A DNA stretch of 64,000 bases, from assembly GCA_964276095.1 (NCBI GenBank), contig CAXYDR010000001.1, positions 1,178,001 to 1,242,000 on the forward strand, in the 5' to 3' direction. The notes beneath the pieces were generated by a model. That model was not told where the DNA came from. It searched no databases and saw only the letters and a program-made list of their open reading frames with translations. How positions within the stretch are numbered: the first letter of the stretch is position 1; each line of letters opens with the position of its first letter. The stretch is from GCA-2733415 sp964276095 (GTDB lineage Bacteria > Bacteroidota > Bacteroidia > Flavobacteriales > Flavobacteriaceae). Positions 44,005 through 54,146 of this stretch are shown here, one piece after another. Both the position numbers and the translations under genes were made by a program.

Positions 44005-45228
44005 TTACAATTCTAATTTATCAATATCATTCCAATGGAACTTTTGTTGAATTATTGCTTTATCCATTTCAAAAACTCCTGGATTAGAACGTACAATAGT
44101 TTTTAATGTAATTCCATCACAGAAATAAAATTTAAAATTTAAATCATACTCTGCTATTTTTGCAGCTCTATTTTCTGGAGTTTCAGCAGTCATTCCAATA
44201 ACTGTATACCCTTTTTTAACTGCTTCATCAGTTGTCTTTTTAATAGCTTTAAACCCTTCATCACTTGATTTAGCAAAATCATATGCTACTACAACCAATA
44301 CGTCATCTTTCGATAAGAATAACTCTGTATAATCCGTTTCCCCTTCAATCATGAAATCATGAATTTTAGGTTCTACTGCTTCTCTAATTGTTTTTGAAGA
44401 ATTCCCTACCAATTCTCCTCCTTCAATTGTAGGATAGTCTCCTACATAAGTTGTTTTTACTCCGTCTTTTTCAATAATCCAAGTATACTCAATAATTGCT
44501 GGCAAAGCATCTGACGGTACAACCATACCTTCAGCAATACTTGCATTTACTTTAAATGCTCTAAAATCCTTTATTGGTAAATGATTGTAACAATATACAG
44601 TAAATATCAATGATGCTATTAAACTCAAACTTATTAAACGCCATTGACTTTTATCAAATCGCTTAATGATAAGCATTAAAACAAATACTATTACTGAAAA
44701 GATAACCGGAAACCACCACCCTGTTACACCAACAGAAAACAAAGCGATAAGTATTAATGACGGTAAAATATATTTTAAATCCTCACTATTTTTATTTGGA
44801 AAAATCTTCTTTCTAAGTAAGAATAATATCACCGAAAAGAATAATAAAACTACATCTTTTGTAAACGATTCCCAAGGTGTCAACTTTAAAGCGTCACCAA
44901 AACAACCACAGTCTTTTACTTTATCAAAATATGCTGAATAGAAGGTTAAAAAAGTAAAAAACAACATCATTAACACATTCAATGTTGTTGTTAATTTTGC
45001 TTTTAATCCGAATATCAATGCTACCCCTAACAAGATCTCTAAAATACAAATACTTGCTGCCATTACTAAAGTATAGGGTTGTAAAAACTCCATACCTAAT
45101 ATTCCATCAGTGAAATACTCAATTAATTTATATGAAAACCCTAAAGCATCATTTGCTTTAATGACACCTGAAATTATCAATAAACTTCCTACTAGTAATC
45201 GTGAAATGTATAGTAATGTATTTTTCAT
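44005..45228 (-). CDS. BT_3928-family DoxX/thioredoxin-fold membrane protein
   Basis: 407 aa. The first 215 residues have multiple membrane spans with a DoxX/MauE-like region (LVGSLLIISGVIKANDALGF, DCGCFGDALKLTPW). The C-terminal soluble part at about 290-400 resembles a thioredoxin-like fold (LVVVAYDFAKSSDEGFKAIK) without a CxxC. This matches the BT_3928 family, conserved in Bacteroidota; role unclear, possibly redox in the envelope. It lies between the DUF1599 gene and the FG-GAP-like gene. Confidence 0.82.
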   Translation of the reverse strand: MKNTLLYISRLLVGSLLIISGVIKANDALGFSYKLIEYFTDGILGMEFLQPYTLVMAASICILEILLGVALIFGLKAKLTTTLNVLMMLFFTFLTFYSAYFDKVKDCGCFGDALKLTPWESFTKDVVLLFFSVILFLLRKKIFPNKNSEDLKYILPSLILIALFSVGVTGWWFPVIFSVIVFVLMLIIKRFDKSQWRLISLSLIASLIFTVYCYNHLPIKDFRAFKVNASIAEGMVVPSDALPAIIEYTWIIEKDGVKTTYVGDYPTIEGGELVGNSSKTIREAVEPKIHDFMIEGETDYTELFLSKDDVLVVVAYDFAKSSDEGFKAIKKTTDEAVKKGYTVIGMTAETPENRAAKIAEYDLNFKFYFCDGITLKTIVRSNPGVFEMDKAIIQQKFHWNDIDKLEL

Positions 45229-45278
45229 ATTTATTTTTATTTTTTAAGTAAACACCTTCAAATGTGATTGAAACTATT

Positions 45279-45827
45279 TTATGCTTCTTCTTGTTCTTTT
45301 AATAAAATCAATGCAAAAACGGAATAGTTAATCATGTCTTGATAGTTTGCATCAATACCTTCACTAACTAATGTTTTTCCTTTGTTATCTTCAATTTGTT
45401 TTACACGCAATAACTTCTGTAAAATCAAATCAGTTAATGATGAAATACGCATCTCCCTCCAAGCTTCACCATAATCATGGTTTTTAGCCTCCATTAACTC
45501 TCGTGTTAATTTGAATTGGGCATCATACAAAATAGTAGCTTCATCCAAACTTAAATCTGGTTGTTCTACCACTCCTTTTTCTAACTGAATTAAAGCCATT
45601 AACGAATAGTTAATAATCCCTATAAATTCAGACACTTCACCTTCATCAACTTTACGTTCGGCATTTTGTTGTAACCCTCGTATACGTTGTGCTTTGATAA
45701 ATATTTGATCGGTTAATGATGGTAAACGCAATATCCTCCATGCACTTCCGTAATCTTTCATTTTATTGATAAACAAGGTTCTACAAGTTACTAAAACCTC
45801 ATTGTATTGTTTCGCTGTTTTTTGCAT
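45279..45827 (-). CDS. DUF1599 domain protein
   Basis: 182 aa made of two similar halves, each with K-DYG-AWR-(L/M)R-(L/I)-SLTD and a following helix (MKDYGSAWRILRLPSLTD and HDYGEAWREMRISSLTD). This internal duplication is a hallmark of DUF1599, possibly a nucleotide-pyrophosphohydrolase-like fold. It heads the minus-strand run, divergent from folP with about 130 bp between them. Confidence 0.88.
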   Translation of the reverse strand: MQKTAKQYNEVLVTCRTLFINKMKDYGSAWRILRLPSLTDQIFIKAQRIRGLQQNAERKVDEGEVSEFIGIINYSLMALIQLEKGVVEQPDLSLDEATILYDAQFKLTRELMEAKNHDYGEAWREMRISSLTDLILQKLLRVKQIEDNKGKTLVSEGIDANYQDMINYSVFALILLKEQEEA

Positions 45828-45956
45828 ATATATCTTCCTTAAAAATGGAAGTCTTATTATTAGTTAACTTAACTTTAATTTCCGTAAATTTCGTTGATTT
45901 TTTGTTGATTAACAACACTAATGCTAATTATTTAGCATCTAATTGAAAAATACAGT

Positions 45957-46781
45957 ATGACAATTAATTGCAAAGGCAAACTGATAGATTTAACTACTCC
46001 GAAAGTAATGGGAATACTAAACCTTACCCCAGATTCTTTTTATGATGGCGGTAAATATCAGGATGAAAACGGTATTTTTTTACAAGTTGAAAAAATGTTA
46101 ACTGAAGGTGCTACATTTATTGATGTAGGTGCTTATAGCTCCCGACCAGGTGCAAAACACATTTCTGAAGAAGAAGAATTGCAACGAATAGTACCAATCG
46201 TAAAAAAGTTAGTTACTAAATTTCCTAATATTTTACTATCGATAGATACTTTTAGAAGTGAAGTAGCAAAACAGTGCATCGAAATTGGAGCTGCTTTAAT
46301 TAATGATATTTCTGCGGGAGAAATGGATGTAAAAATGATGCAAACTGCTGCAAACTTAAACGTTCCATACATCATGATGCACATGAATGGGACACCACAA
46401 AACATGCAACAAAACTCTGTATATAACAATGTAACTCAAGACCTTTTATATTATTTTTCTGAAAAAATTGCTTTAGCAAGAAGCTTTGGAATCAATGATG
46501 TAATTATTGACCCTGGTTTTGGTTTTGGAAAAACAAATGCACATAACTTCCAACTTTTAAATGAATTAGAACTCTTTAAAAACATTGAACTTCCCTTGTT
46601 AATAGGGTTGTCAAGAAAATCAATGATACATAAAACATTAAATACTGATGCTCAAAACGCACTTAATGGCACCACTTCCTTAAATACAATTTCATTATTT
46701 AAAGGAGCTAATATTTTAAGAGTACATGATGTAAAAGAAGCTATGGAATGTATTACTTTAATTCAAATTTTAACAACATGA
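45957..46781 (+). CDS. folP: Dihydropteroate synthase
   Basis: 274 aa, full length. It condenses p-aminobenzoate with hydroxymethyl-dihydropterin diphosphate in folate synthesis. Signatures: MGILNLTPDSFYDGG, DVGAYSSRPGA, a following INDISAG segment and IIDPGFGFGKT. The stop codon overlaps the start of the next lipoprotein gene (ATGA), so they are coupled. Divergent from the DUF1599 gene. Confidence 0.96.
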   Translation: MTINCKGKLIDLTTPKVMGILNLTPDSFYDGGKYQDENGIFLQVEKMLTEGATFIDVGAYSSRPGAKHISEEEELQRIVPIVKKLVTKFPNILLSIDTFRSEVAKQCIEIGAALINDISAGEMDVKMMQTAANLNVPYIMMHMNGTPQNMQQNSVYNNVTQDLLYYFSEKIALARSFGINDVIIDPGFGFGKTNAHNFQLLNELELFKNIELPLLIGLSRKSMIHKTLNTDAQNALNGTTSLNTISLFKGANILRVHDVKEAMECITLIQILTT

Positions 46782-47299
46782 ACAAATTAATTATATTCAT
46801 TGCTATACTATTATTTTCTTGTAAAAAAGACAGTAATACTATTGATGCAACAACATCTTTAAAAGAAGTTCCAGTGTCCTTTTTCACTCCAAATACACAA
46901 CATAAAATTCAGGATACTGATAAAGTAGTTGACTTTACAAGTGAATATAGCAGGTTTCAAAATACAGAATTCTCTAAATTCTATTTAAAAAAAAATTCAG
47001 AAAAATATGCGCCCTACTTCAATATTACTTTGAATTTAAGCACTAATAATAAGATAACTTTTGAAGGCGTAGAAACATACAAAAACGAACTAATTTCTTA
47101 TTTAAAAGAATTTTCAGATTTTGCCGCTGAGGGAAAACCTACTCTAATTCATTTAAATTTTGATGAGAATATTAGCCTGAAATCATACCTAGAATTTATT
47201 AAATTCATCAAACCAATCTCATCGGAATCGATACAAATTAATAAGACAGTATTTATATACAACGTCAAGTCTTTACCAGATTGTGATTGTAGTTTATAA
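46778..47299 (+). CDS. Small lipoprotein of unknown function
   Basis: 173 aa from the ATG at 46778, which overlaps the folP stop (ATGA); an upstream in-frame start at 46748 lies inside folP. MNKLIIFIAILLFSCKKDSN carries a lipobox (FSC). No domain is recognised. It is co-directional with folP and the diadenylate cyclase gene 45 bp downstream. The position folP / lipoprotein / CdaA recurs in Flavobacteriaceae as far as I recall. Confidence 0.75.
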   Translation: MNKLIIFIAILLFSCKKDSNTIDATTSLKEVPVSFFTPNTQHKIQDTDKVVDFTSEYSRFQNTEFSKFYLKKNSEKYAPYFNITLNLSTNNKITFEGVETYKNELISYLKEFSDFAAEGKPTLIHLNFDENISLKSYLEFIKFIKPISSESIQINKTVFIYNVKSLPDCDCSL

Positions 47300-47344
47300 A
47301 CTATCTATAATTATTTTCTATTTTTACATAAAACATCCTTCATA

Positions 47345-48127
47345 TTGGAATTATTTAATTTTTTAGAATTCAGCTTTTTAGACTTCGTAGATATTACGCT
47401 AGTTGCCTTGTTATTGTATTATATATATAGGCTAGTTAAAGGTACAGTTGCTATAAATATTTTTATTGGTATTATAGTTATTTATCTTATTTGGGAATTG
47501 ACTAAAGCGCTACACATGGATGTTTTGAGTGGTATTTTAGGAAAGTTTATTAGTGTTGGAGTATTTGCATTAATAGTTGTATTTCAACAAGAAATAAGAA
47601 AATTTTTATTGATGATTGGTTCTACCAAATTCTTTACTGATAGTAAACTTTTACAAAACTTCAATTTTTTACAAACCAAATTAAAATCAAATACTGATGT
47701 TGATGCCATCCTTACCGCTTGTATCAAATTAGCAACTACAAAAACTGGTGTTTTACTTGTTATTGAACGAAAAAACAATTTAGACTTTGTTAAGAATACT
47801 GGTGATGAAATGAATATTGCAATCACACAACCTATATTGGAAAGCATCTTTTATAAAAATAGTCCGCTACATGATGGAGCAGCCATTATTGAAGGGAACA
47901 ATATTACTGCAACCCGAGTTATACTTCCAGTATCTAACAACCAAAATATCCCTAATAGATTCGGATTAAGACATAGAGCTGCTATAGGTATTACCGAAAA
48001 AACTGACGCCTTAGCATTAATTGTTTCTGAAGAGACGGGACAAATATCATATATCAAAAACGGAGAGTTTGTATTATTTAAAAATACTGATGAATTAGGT
48101 GAGTTTCTAAACCAAGACCTTGGGTAA
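47345..48127 (+). CDS. cdaA: Diadenylate cyclase (CdaA/TIGR00159 family)
   Basis: 260 aa, usual length. It makes c-di-AMP from two ATP at the inner membrane. Three N-terminal membrane helices (about 13-95) precede a DAC domain with DGA at 177-179 (SPLHDGAAII) and RHR at 209-211 (GLRHRAA), both needed for catalysis. The start codon appears to be TTG (47345-47347). Confidence 0.93.
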   Translation: MELFNFLEFSFLDFVDITLVALLLYYIYRLVKGTVAINIFIGIIVIYLIWELTKALHMDVLSGILGKFISVGVFALIVVFQQEIRKFLLMIGSTKFFTDSKLLQNFNFLQTKLKSNTDVDAILTACIKLATTKTGVLLVIERKNNLDFVKNTGDEMNIAITQPILESIFYKNSPLHDGAAIIEGNNITATRVILPVSNNQNIPNRFGLRHRAAIGITEKTDALALIVSEETGQISYIKNGEFVLFKNTDELGEFLNQDLG

Positions 48128-48160
48128 ATCTAATACCAACAATTATAACTCTCGTTTAAA

Positions 48161-48973
48161 ATGAATTACTTGACCAGAAGAAAATTTATCAAAAATGGGG
48201 TTTTAGCGTCTACTGGATTGGTATTACTTGACTCTTTATGGTTCGAAAAATATGTTATCGATTGGAGTTATTTTGATGTTTCAAAAAATACTGAAAATAA
48301 AATAAAAATAATTCAAATTACTGACTTACACATTGATTCTATTAAGTGTTTCCATAAGTCTATCGCAAGTAAAATTAATCATTCAAAACCTGATTTAATA
48401 TTTATCACTGGTGATTCAGTAGATACTACTGAAAAAATAAGCTCATTAAATGAATTTCTTAAATTAATAGATAACTCAATTCAAAAATTTGCTATTACAG
48501 GAAATTGGGAATATTGGGGAAATGTAAATCTTCCAAAACTAAAAGAAACTTATTCTAATAATAACTGCGTTCTGCTGATAAATGAAAATAGAAATATAAC
48601 AATTAGAGGTCGTGAAATTTCCGTAATTGGGATTGATGATTTTGTTGGAGGATCTGCCGACTTCTCTAAATCAGTTGAGAGTTTAAAGCAAACTGACACT
48701 ACTATTGTACTATCACACTGTCCCGAATATAGAGATATTATTTCACGAGAAAAAAGAAATATAAACATCGATTTAGTCTTATCTGGTCATACACATGGTG
48801 GACAGATTACGTTTTTAGGCTTTGCTCCTTTCAAACCTAGAGGTAGTGGAAAATACTTAAAGGGTTGGTACAAACAATCCGAACCTAAAATGTATGTTTC
48901 TAAAGGTATAGGGACTAGTATATTTCCTATACGCTTTGGTGCAAGAGCAGAGATTGTAGAAATGGAAATTTAA
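48161..48973 (+). CDS. Metallophosphoesterase with twin-arginine-like signal
   Basis: 270 aa. The N-terminus TRRKFIKNGVLASTGLVLL looks like a Tat signal or membrane anchor. The calcineurin-like fold follows with ITDLHID, TGDSVD, GNWEYWG (His of GNHE replaced by Trp), LSHCPE and SGHTHGGQ. It resembles YkuE-type phosphodiesterases; substrate unknown. A terminator follows at 48976-49021. Confidence 0.85.
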   Translation: MNYLTRRKFIKNGVLASTGLVLLDSLWFEKYVIDWSYFDVSKNTENKIKIIQITDLHIDSIKCFHKSIASKINHSKPDLIFITGDSVDTTEKISSLNEFLKLIDNSIQKFAITGNWEYWGNVNLPKLKETYSNNNCVLLINENRNITIRGREISVIGIDDFVGGSADFSKSVESLKQTDTTIVLSHCPEYRDIISREKRNINIDLVLSGHTHGGQITFLGFAPFKPRGSGKYLKGWYKQSEPKMYVSKGIGTSIFPIRFGARAEIVEMEI

Positions 48974-48975
48974 TT

Positions 48976-49021
48976 CAAAAAAAAAATCCTGTTAATTTAA
49001 AAAAATTAACAGGATTTTTTA
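48976..49021 (+). terminator. Terminator after the metallophosphoesterase gene
   Basis: AAATCCTGTTAATTT with its complement, A-run before and T-run after. It also helps separate it from the convergent ABC exporter gene. Confidence 0.85.
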
Positions 49022-49133
49022 CCCCAAAAAAAACTTACTTTACCTACTATTAAAAGCAGATACTCAAATATAAAACTTTATTTTAGTTTATAAAATACCC
49101 AATATTGGGTATTTTTCATTTAATTGGCTTTAA

Positions 49134-50894
49134 TCAATTTTCACTAAACTGAACTTCATACAGTTTTTTGTAATATCCATCTTCAATAGCCAATAGTTCC
49201 TTGTGCACTCCCTGCTCAACTATTTCACCGTGATTCATTACAATAATTTTATCAGCGTTTTTAATTGTTGCTAAACGGTGAGCAATAACAATTGACGTTC
49301 TATTTTTAGTGATTTTTTCTGTAGCATCTTGTATTAATTGCTCAGAATATGAATCAATTGAAGAAGTAGCTTCATCCAAAATTAAAATATCAGGATTACT
49401 TACATAAGCTCGCAAAAAAGCTAGCAATTGGCGCTGACCAGTTGACAACATAACTCCACGTTCTTTCACATTATATTCATACGAACCAGGAAGTTGTTCA
49501 ATAAAGTCCGCTACACCAATAACTTCAGCTGCTTCTTCAACTTCTGCTTTTGTTATGCTATCATCATTTAAAGTGATGTTATTTAAAACACTATCCGAAA
49601 ACAGGAATACATCTTGTAGAACAATTGCAACTTTATCTCTTAAGTTATCTAGTTTATACGAATCAATTGAAACGCCATCTAATAAAATTGAACCACTATT
49701 AATTTCGTAAAACCTACTCAATAAATTAATAATAGTAGATTTTCCAGCTCCAGTTGCTCCAACAATAGCTACTGTTTCTCCTGGGTTAACTTTGAATGAA
49801 ATCCCCTTTAACACTTCTTCTCCTTCAATATAAGAAAAATGAACATCCTTAAATTCAATTACACCTTTTACATCAGTAACTTCAAGGGTTCCGTTATCTA
49901 AAATTGTAGTATCAGTATCCAAAACATCAAAAACTCTATTTGCAGCTACCATCCCCATTTGAAGCGTATTGAACTTATCCGCTAACTGTCGTAATGGTCT
50001 GAATAACATTTGTGTCATTTGCACAAACATCGCTATAACTCCTATATTAGAAAGATCGTGATTCATCACTGCATCCATTCCTGAATGCCATAAGATAACA
50101 GCAATAGTTATTGAGGAAGCTAATTCTATTATTGGAAAGAAAATAGAGTTATACCAAACAGTTTTAACCCAAGCCTTTTTATGTTTCTCATTAATAGCTT
50201 CAAACTTTTGATACTCTTCTTTTTCACGAGCAAATAGTTGGACTATTTTCATTCCTGTAACATGTTCCTGTACAAATGTATTTAATAAAGATATTTGAGT
50301 TCTTACGTCTTTAAACGCACCTTTCATAGCTTTTTGAAACACTCTTGTAGCAAAAAATATAAATGGTAAAATTGCAAAAACATATAATGACAATTTTAAG
50401 CTAGTTACCAGCATTACAATAATTACAACTATCATTTTTAATAAATCGCCAATAATCACAAAGAATCCTTGACTAAAAACCTCAGCAACTTTTTCAATAT
50501 CACTTACCGCATTAGTAACTAGTTTTCCTACAGAATTAGTGTCAAAGTACTTCATTTTAAAATGAAGCATATGTTTAAATAATTTTACACGAATATCCTT
50601 TATTATAGATTGCCCTATCCAATTAGCAAAAAAGATAAATAAAAACTGGACTATAACTTCTAAAAACAAAATGCCGGCAAGTAAGGACGCTAAAAAAACT
50701 AATCCTTTTTCATCACTTTCATACAGTTTTGTAGTAATAATCTCGTTAAGTATATAAGGTCGTGAAACTGCTAAAAAAGATAATATTATTGCAGCAAGCA
50801 ACACACTGTAAAATGTTATTGCATACGGTTTAGTGTACACCATTAACCTTTTAAAACGCTTAAAATCAAATGTATTTGAATTATTACTTGACAT
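49134..50894 (-). CDS. MsbA-type ABC exporter (fused permease and ATPase)
   Basis: 586 aa half-transporter: six membrane helices (residues 1-310) fused to an ATPase domain. Walker A GATGAGKST at 379-386, signature LSTGQRQ at 483 (Thr instead of the usual Gly), and LDEATSSID at 506. This matches lipid-A or drug exporters of the MsbA/ABCB class, working as a homodimer. The start overlaps the truA stop by 11 bp, so the two are one transcript. Confidence 0.92.
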   Translation of the reverse strand: MSSNNSNTFDFKRFKRLMVYTKPYAITFYSVLLAAIILSFLAVSRPYILNEIITTKLYESDEKGLVFLASLLAGILFLEVIVQFLFIFFANWIGQSIIKDIRVKLFKHMLHFKMKYFDTNSVGKLVTNAVSDIEKVAEVFSQGFFVIIGDLLKMIVVIIVMLVTSLKLSLYVFAILPFIFFATRVFQKAMKGAFKDVRTQISLLNTFVQEHVTGMKIVQLFAREKEEYQKFEAINEKHKKAWVKTVWYNSIFFPIIELASSITIAVILWHSGMDAVMNHDLSNIGVIAMFVQMTQMLFRPLRQLADKFNTLQMGMVAANRVFDVLDTDTTILDNGTLEVTDVKGVIEFKDVHFSYIEGEEVLKGISFKVNPGETVAIVGATGAGKSTIINLLSRFYEINSGSILLDGVSIDSYKLDNLRDKVAIVLQDVFLFSDSVLNNITLNDDSITKAEVEEAAEVIGVADFIEQLPGSYEYNVKERGVMLSTGQRQLLAFLRAYVSNPDILILDEATSSIDSYSEQLIQDATEKITKNRTSIVIAHRLATIKNADKIIVMNHGEIVEQGVHKELLAIEDGYYKKLYEVQFSEN

Positions 50895-51633
50895 ATACTA
50901 TATTTTCAGGGTATTCAACTTTTGTTAAATACAACCCTTGTGCAGGAACAGAAACTCCAGCCGCTCCCCTATCTTCACTTTTTATAATTTCATGAATTGC
51001 TGCTACTTCAATTTTACCAACACCAACATTTAATAAAGTACCAACAATTGCTCGCACCATATTACGTAAAAAACGATTGGCAGAAATATGAAATACTAAC
51101 TGATTCCCTTCTAAGACCCATTCTGCATGGGTTACATCACAATTAAACGTATGTACTTCAGTTTTCACTTTAGAGAAACATCTAAAGTTAGTATAGTCCA
51201 ATAATATTTTAGCCGCCTCATTCATTTTTTCAACATCCAACGGAAGTTTCATTAAATGAGTATACTCATGTAGAAACGGATCTTTCTTAGTAATTATTTT
51301 ATATTGATAGGAACGTTTTGTTGCATGAAATCTTGCGTGAGCATCATCAGCTACTCTAAAAACTTTGTCGACAACTATAGTTTTAGGAAGTATTGAGTTT
51401 AGTTTGTATACAAACTCATTTTCATTAAGTAAATTTTCAGAATCAAAATGAGCAAAAATTTGAGTTGCATGCACTCCTGAATCTGTTCTACCTGCTCCAA
51501 CAACACCTATTTTAGTACGTAATAAAGTTGTTAATGCTTCTTCCAAAACTTCTTGTACAGATATTGCATTGGGTTGAATTTGCCAACCATGATAGTTTTT
51601 TCCGTTGTATGAAAGCTCTATGAAATATCTCAA
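50884..51633 (-). CDS. truA: tRNA pseudouridine(38-40) synthase
   Basis: 249 aa, usual length. It converts uridines 38-40 of tRNA to pseudouridine. The catalytic Asp is in GAGRTDSGVHA (about residue 53), with YNGKNYHGWQ at the start and RFLRNMVRAIVG near the end. A -7 box (TATATTTG, 51717-51724 on the minus strand) lies about 85 nt upstream. It overlaps the ABC exporter gene. Confidence 0.95.
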   Translation of the reverse strand: MRYFIELSYNGKNYHGWQIQPNAISVQEVLEEALTTLLRTKIGVVGAGRTDSGVHATQIFAHFDSENLLNENEFVYKLNSILPKTIVVDKVFRVADDAHARFHATKRSYQYKIITKKDPFLHEYTHLMKLPLDVEKMNEAAKILLDYTNFRCFSKVKTEVHTFNCDVTHAEWVLEGNQLVFHISANRFLRNMVRAIVGTLLNVGVGKIEVAAIHEIIKSEDRGAAGVSVPAQGLYLTKVEYPENIVYVK

Positions 51634-51716
51634 CCTAATTTGTCTTTTTGTTTTTACCTAAATCTTCAAGCTGACACGTTAAAATAACATATACTTGTAG
51701 CTTGAAAAAACGAATA

Positions 51717-51724
51717 CAAATATA
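51717..51724 (-). promoter_or_regulatory. -7 box of the truA operon
   Basis: TATATTTG on the minus strand between divergent truA and the YfcE-type gene, about 84 nt before the truA ATG. A -33 element was not assigned. Confidence 0.45.
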
Positions 51725-51745
51725 CTCATATTTAGCTTTAAATAC

Positions 51746-52243
51746 ATGACCAAAATATTATTGTTATCAGACACCCATAGTTTTATTGACGAGCAGATTT
51801 TAAAGTATGTGAAACAAGCTGATGAAGTATGGCACGCTGGTGATATAGGTGATTTAAATGTTACTGATGCAATAAAAAAACTAAAACCATTAAGAGCTGT
51901 ATACGGAAATATTGATGACGCTACTGCAAGATTAGAGTTTCCATTACACAACAGGTTTTTATGTGAACAAGTAGATGTTTGGATAACTCATATTGGTGGC
52001 TATCCTGGGAAATACAATATCAATATTAGAGAAGAAATCAAGATGAATCCTCCGAAAATATTCATTGCTGGTCATTCACATATTTTAAAAGTACAATACG
52101 ATAAAAAACTACAATCCCTACATCTCAACCCAGGAGCTTGTGGAAAACATGGTTTTCATAAAGTCAGAACAATGATTCGATTTGAAATTGATGGTAGTGA
52201 TATTAAAAATATGGAAATTATTGAATTGGAACAGAGAAAATAA
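51746..52243 (+). CDS. YfcE-type metallophosphoesterase
   Basis: 165 aa, a minimal calcineurin-like phosphodiesterase. Metal motifs: LLSDTHSFID, HAGDIGDL, YGNID, WITHIGG and AGHSHI. Similar to YfcE/MJ0936 phosphodiesterases; the natural substrate is unclear. A hairpin with internal loop follows at 52248-52276. Divergent from truA. Confidence 0.92.
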   Translation: MTKILLLSDTHSFIDEQILKYVKQADEVWHAGDIGDLNVTDAIKKLKPLRAVYGNIDDATARLEFPLHNRFLCEQVDVWITHIGGYPGKYNINIREEIKMNPPKIFIAGHSHILKVQYDKKLQSLHLNPGACGKHGFHKVRTMIRFEIDGSDIKNMEIIELEQRK

Positions 52244-52247
52244 CAAA

Positions 52248-52276
52248 CTCCTCACCAAGTAAAACTTGGCAAGGAG
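52248..52276. terminator. Hairpin between convergent genes
   Basis: CTCCT-CA-CCAAGT stem with its complement around an AAA loop; two stem parts separated by a CA/CA internal loop. No T-run, so termination efficiency is doubtful. Confidence 0.55.
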
Positions 52277-52428
52277 CAATCTATTCATTTAATCTTTCCA
52301 ATCGTTTTTCCTACTGTAATGACCGTTTAACTCATATTATTATGCTACTTCTCTATACAATTTACTTCGTTACATTACGCAAATTACTCGGAGTGACGTA
52401 AAGCTGTTTAAATCGACAACAGAATAAG

Positions 52429-54018
52429 TTAACTAACTACTACAAACTCCCCTATTAAAGGCTTCAATTCCTTTTTCAACATCGGGATTAAGTCTTTACC
52501 ATATTCCAAATACAATTCAGTAAAATTGGTATTACGCTCTTGTAAACTTTGTTTAGGGAATAATTCATCTTGTAAAACTGTAAATGAATTTAGCTTCTCT
52601 TTTAGTTTACGCTTCTCAGCACTTAATAAACGTTTTTCTAAGTTAGCTAATCCTTTTAACTGCTTCTTTTCTTGCGCAGCAACAGCTCCTAAGAAAGATT
52701 CATCAGTTTGTTTAGCTACTTCATAGAGCTTTTTAAACTGCTCTTTTAAAAACTCCCTTTGAGTAGAAAAATCTATATTTAACTCCGATAATTCTTTGGT
52801 TTTCTGAGCTATCAAATCGGTTTGTTTTAAAAATAATTCGGAAGTAGTTAGTTTAAAATTAGCCAACTTTTTTTGCTGAGCTTCTGTAATTATCAACGCA
52901 GAATTACGTAATAATAACATTGGAAAAACAACTCCAAAAGCGTCAAACATTAATTTCATTTCCAACCAATATGCCAATTCTCCTCCTCCACCTATATAAC
53001 ATAAGTTTGGTAATATAACTTCCTGATACAAAGGACGCAACAACACATTAGGAGAAAAGCGCCCCGGCACCTCATAGAGATGTTTTAGTAGTTCTTCTTT
53101 AGTCCATGAAATCGTTGTGTTGATTACTTTATATATTTCATCTTCAAAAACAATTCGTTTACGAATTCCTTCAGTGATATAAAACAAATTGATTTCTCTT
53201 GGATTTACCTGTATTTTATATTCACTAGGAAAGTCTGCAATGGTTTTAGAAACCGCTTTAAAAGAGGTCTGTTCTAGTAATTCTTGTTGTACATACGGTA
53301 TAAATAGTTTCTTTAATTGCTTATCATTCGCATCAACAATTACCAACCCGTATTCACCAAACAATTCATTTGCTAAAAACCGAGTTGCATCTGCTAAATT
53401 TGAATGTTTTATATACGCTTTTTGAAATAAATCTCTTAAATAACTAGCATTTTTACCTGGACCTAATTTATCAGAAAAAGCTTGAAACACATCTTGTAAA
53501 CCTTCAGTAGATAACTCACCAACTGCGCCTCCAAAATCACGATTCCATTGAACTTTATCACCTTTAAAATTGAAGTAATTAATCTCTTCAAAATCATGAT
53601 CTTCTGTTGCCATCCAATAAATTGGAACAAAATTTTGTTTTGGATACTTTACGCCTAATTCTTCACATAAATTAATAGTTGATATTATTTTATATAAAAA
53701 ATATAAAGGTCCTGTAAATAAGTTTAACTGATGCCCAGTAGTGATTGTAAATGTATTCTGCTGTTGCAGCAACTTAATGTTATTAGTTGTTGCTTCTGAT
53801 GAATTTATATTTTGATATTGTTTTTGAAGCGCCGTTACCAAAGTAGTTCTCGACTGCGCTCGAACTGACAAACTTTTCTCTTCTAACTGATCAACAAAAT
53901 TACCAATCGAAGGAAATCGATGGTAAAATGGTTTTAAATCAGAATCTTCATCTAAGTAATCACTTATAAATGAAGAAAAATAATTTGTTTCTCTGAAAGG
54001 AATACTTTTTATTGGCAT
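52429..54018 (-). CDS. bshC: Bacillithiol biosynthesis cysteine-adding enzyme
   Basis: 529 aa, usual length for BshC, which adds cysteine in the last step of bacillithiol synthesis. Motifs: TTGHQLNLFTGPLYFLYK, PIYWMATEDHDFEEIN, and YIGGGGELAYWLE (residue about 340), with a coiled-coil region at about 385-490. It shows that the organism is likely to make bacillithiol as its low-molecular-weight thiol. Single gene, own transcript. Confidence 0.94.
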   Translation of the reverse strand: MPIKSIPFRETNYFSSFISDYLDEDSDLKPFYHRFPSIGNFVDQLEEKSLSVRAQSRTTLVTALQKQYQNINSSEATTNNIKLLQQQNTFTITTGHQLNLFTGPLYFLYKIISTINLCEELGVKYPKQNFVPIYWMATEDHDFEEINYFNFKGDKVQWNRDFGGAVGELSTEGLQDVFQAFSDKLGPGKNASYLRDLFQKAYIKHSNLADATRFLANELFGEYGLVIVDANDKQLKKLFIPYVQQELLEQTSFKAVSKTIADFPSEYKIQVNPREINLFYITEGIRKRIVFEDEIYKVINTTISWTKEELLKHLYEVPGRFSPNVLLRPLYQEVILPNLCYIGGGGELAYWLEMKLMFDAFGVVFPMLLLRNSALIITEAQQKKLANFKLTTSELFLKQTDLIAQKTKELSELNIDFSTQREFLKEQFKKLYEVAKQTDESFLGAVAAQEKKQLKGLANLEKRLLSAEKRKLKEKLNSFTVLQDELFPKQSLQERNTNFTELYLEYGKDLIPMLKKELKPLIGEFVVVS

Positions 54019-54093
54019 CTACTATCTTTTTTGTAAAGATACTTTCTTTTGAAAAATATCTAAATCATATGTCGTTAATTTAGATAAAGCTTA

Positions 54094-54124
54094 ACAAAAA
54101 AAGAGCTTGTTTTCACAAGCTCTT
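54094..54124 (-). terminator. Terminator of rimO
   Basis: AAGAGCTTGT and its complement with a TTTC loop, then a run of seven T on the minus strand, 23 bp after the rimO stop. Confidence 0.88.
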
Positions 54125-54146
54125 TAAATATCTATATTTACATTGA

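Noticed and set aside
48550..48768. Minus-strand frame inside the metallophosphoesterase gene
   Set aside because: Antisense to conserved catalytic motifs of the real gene; no support.
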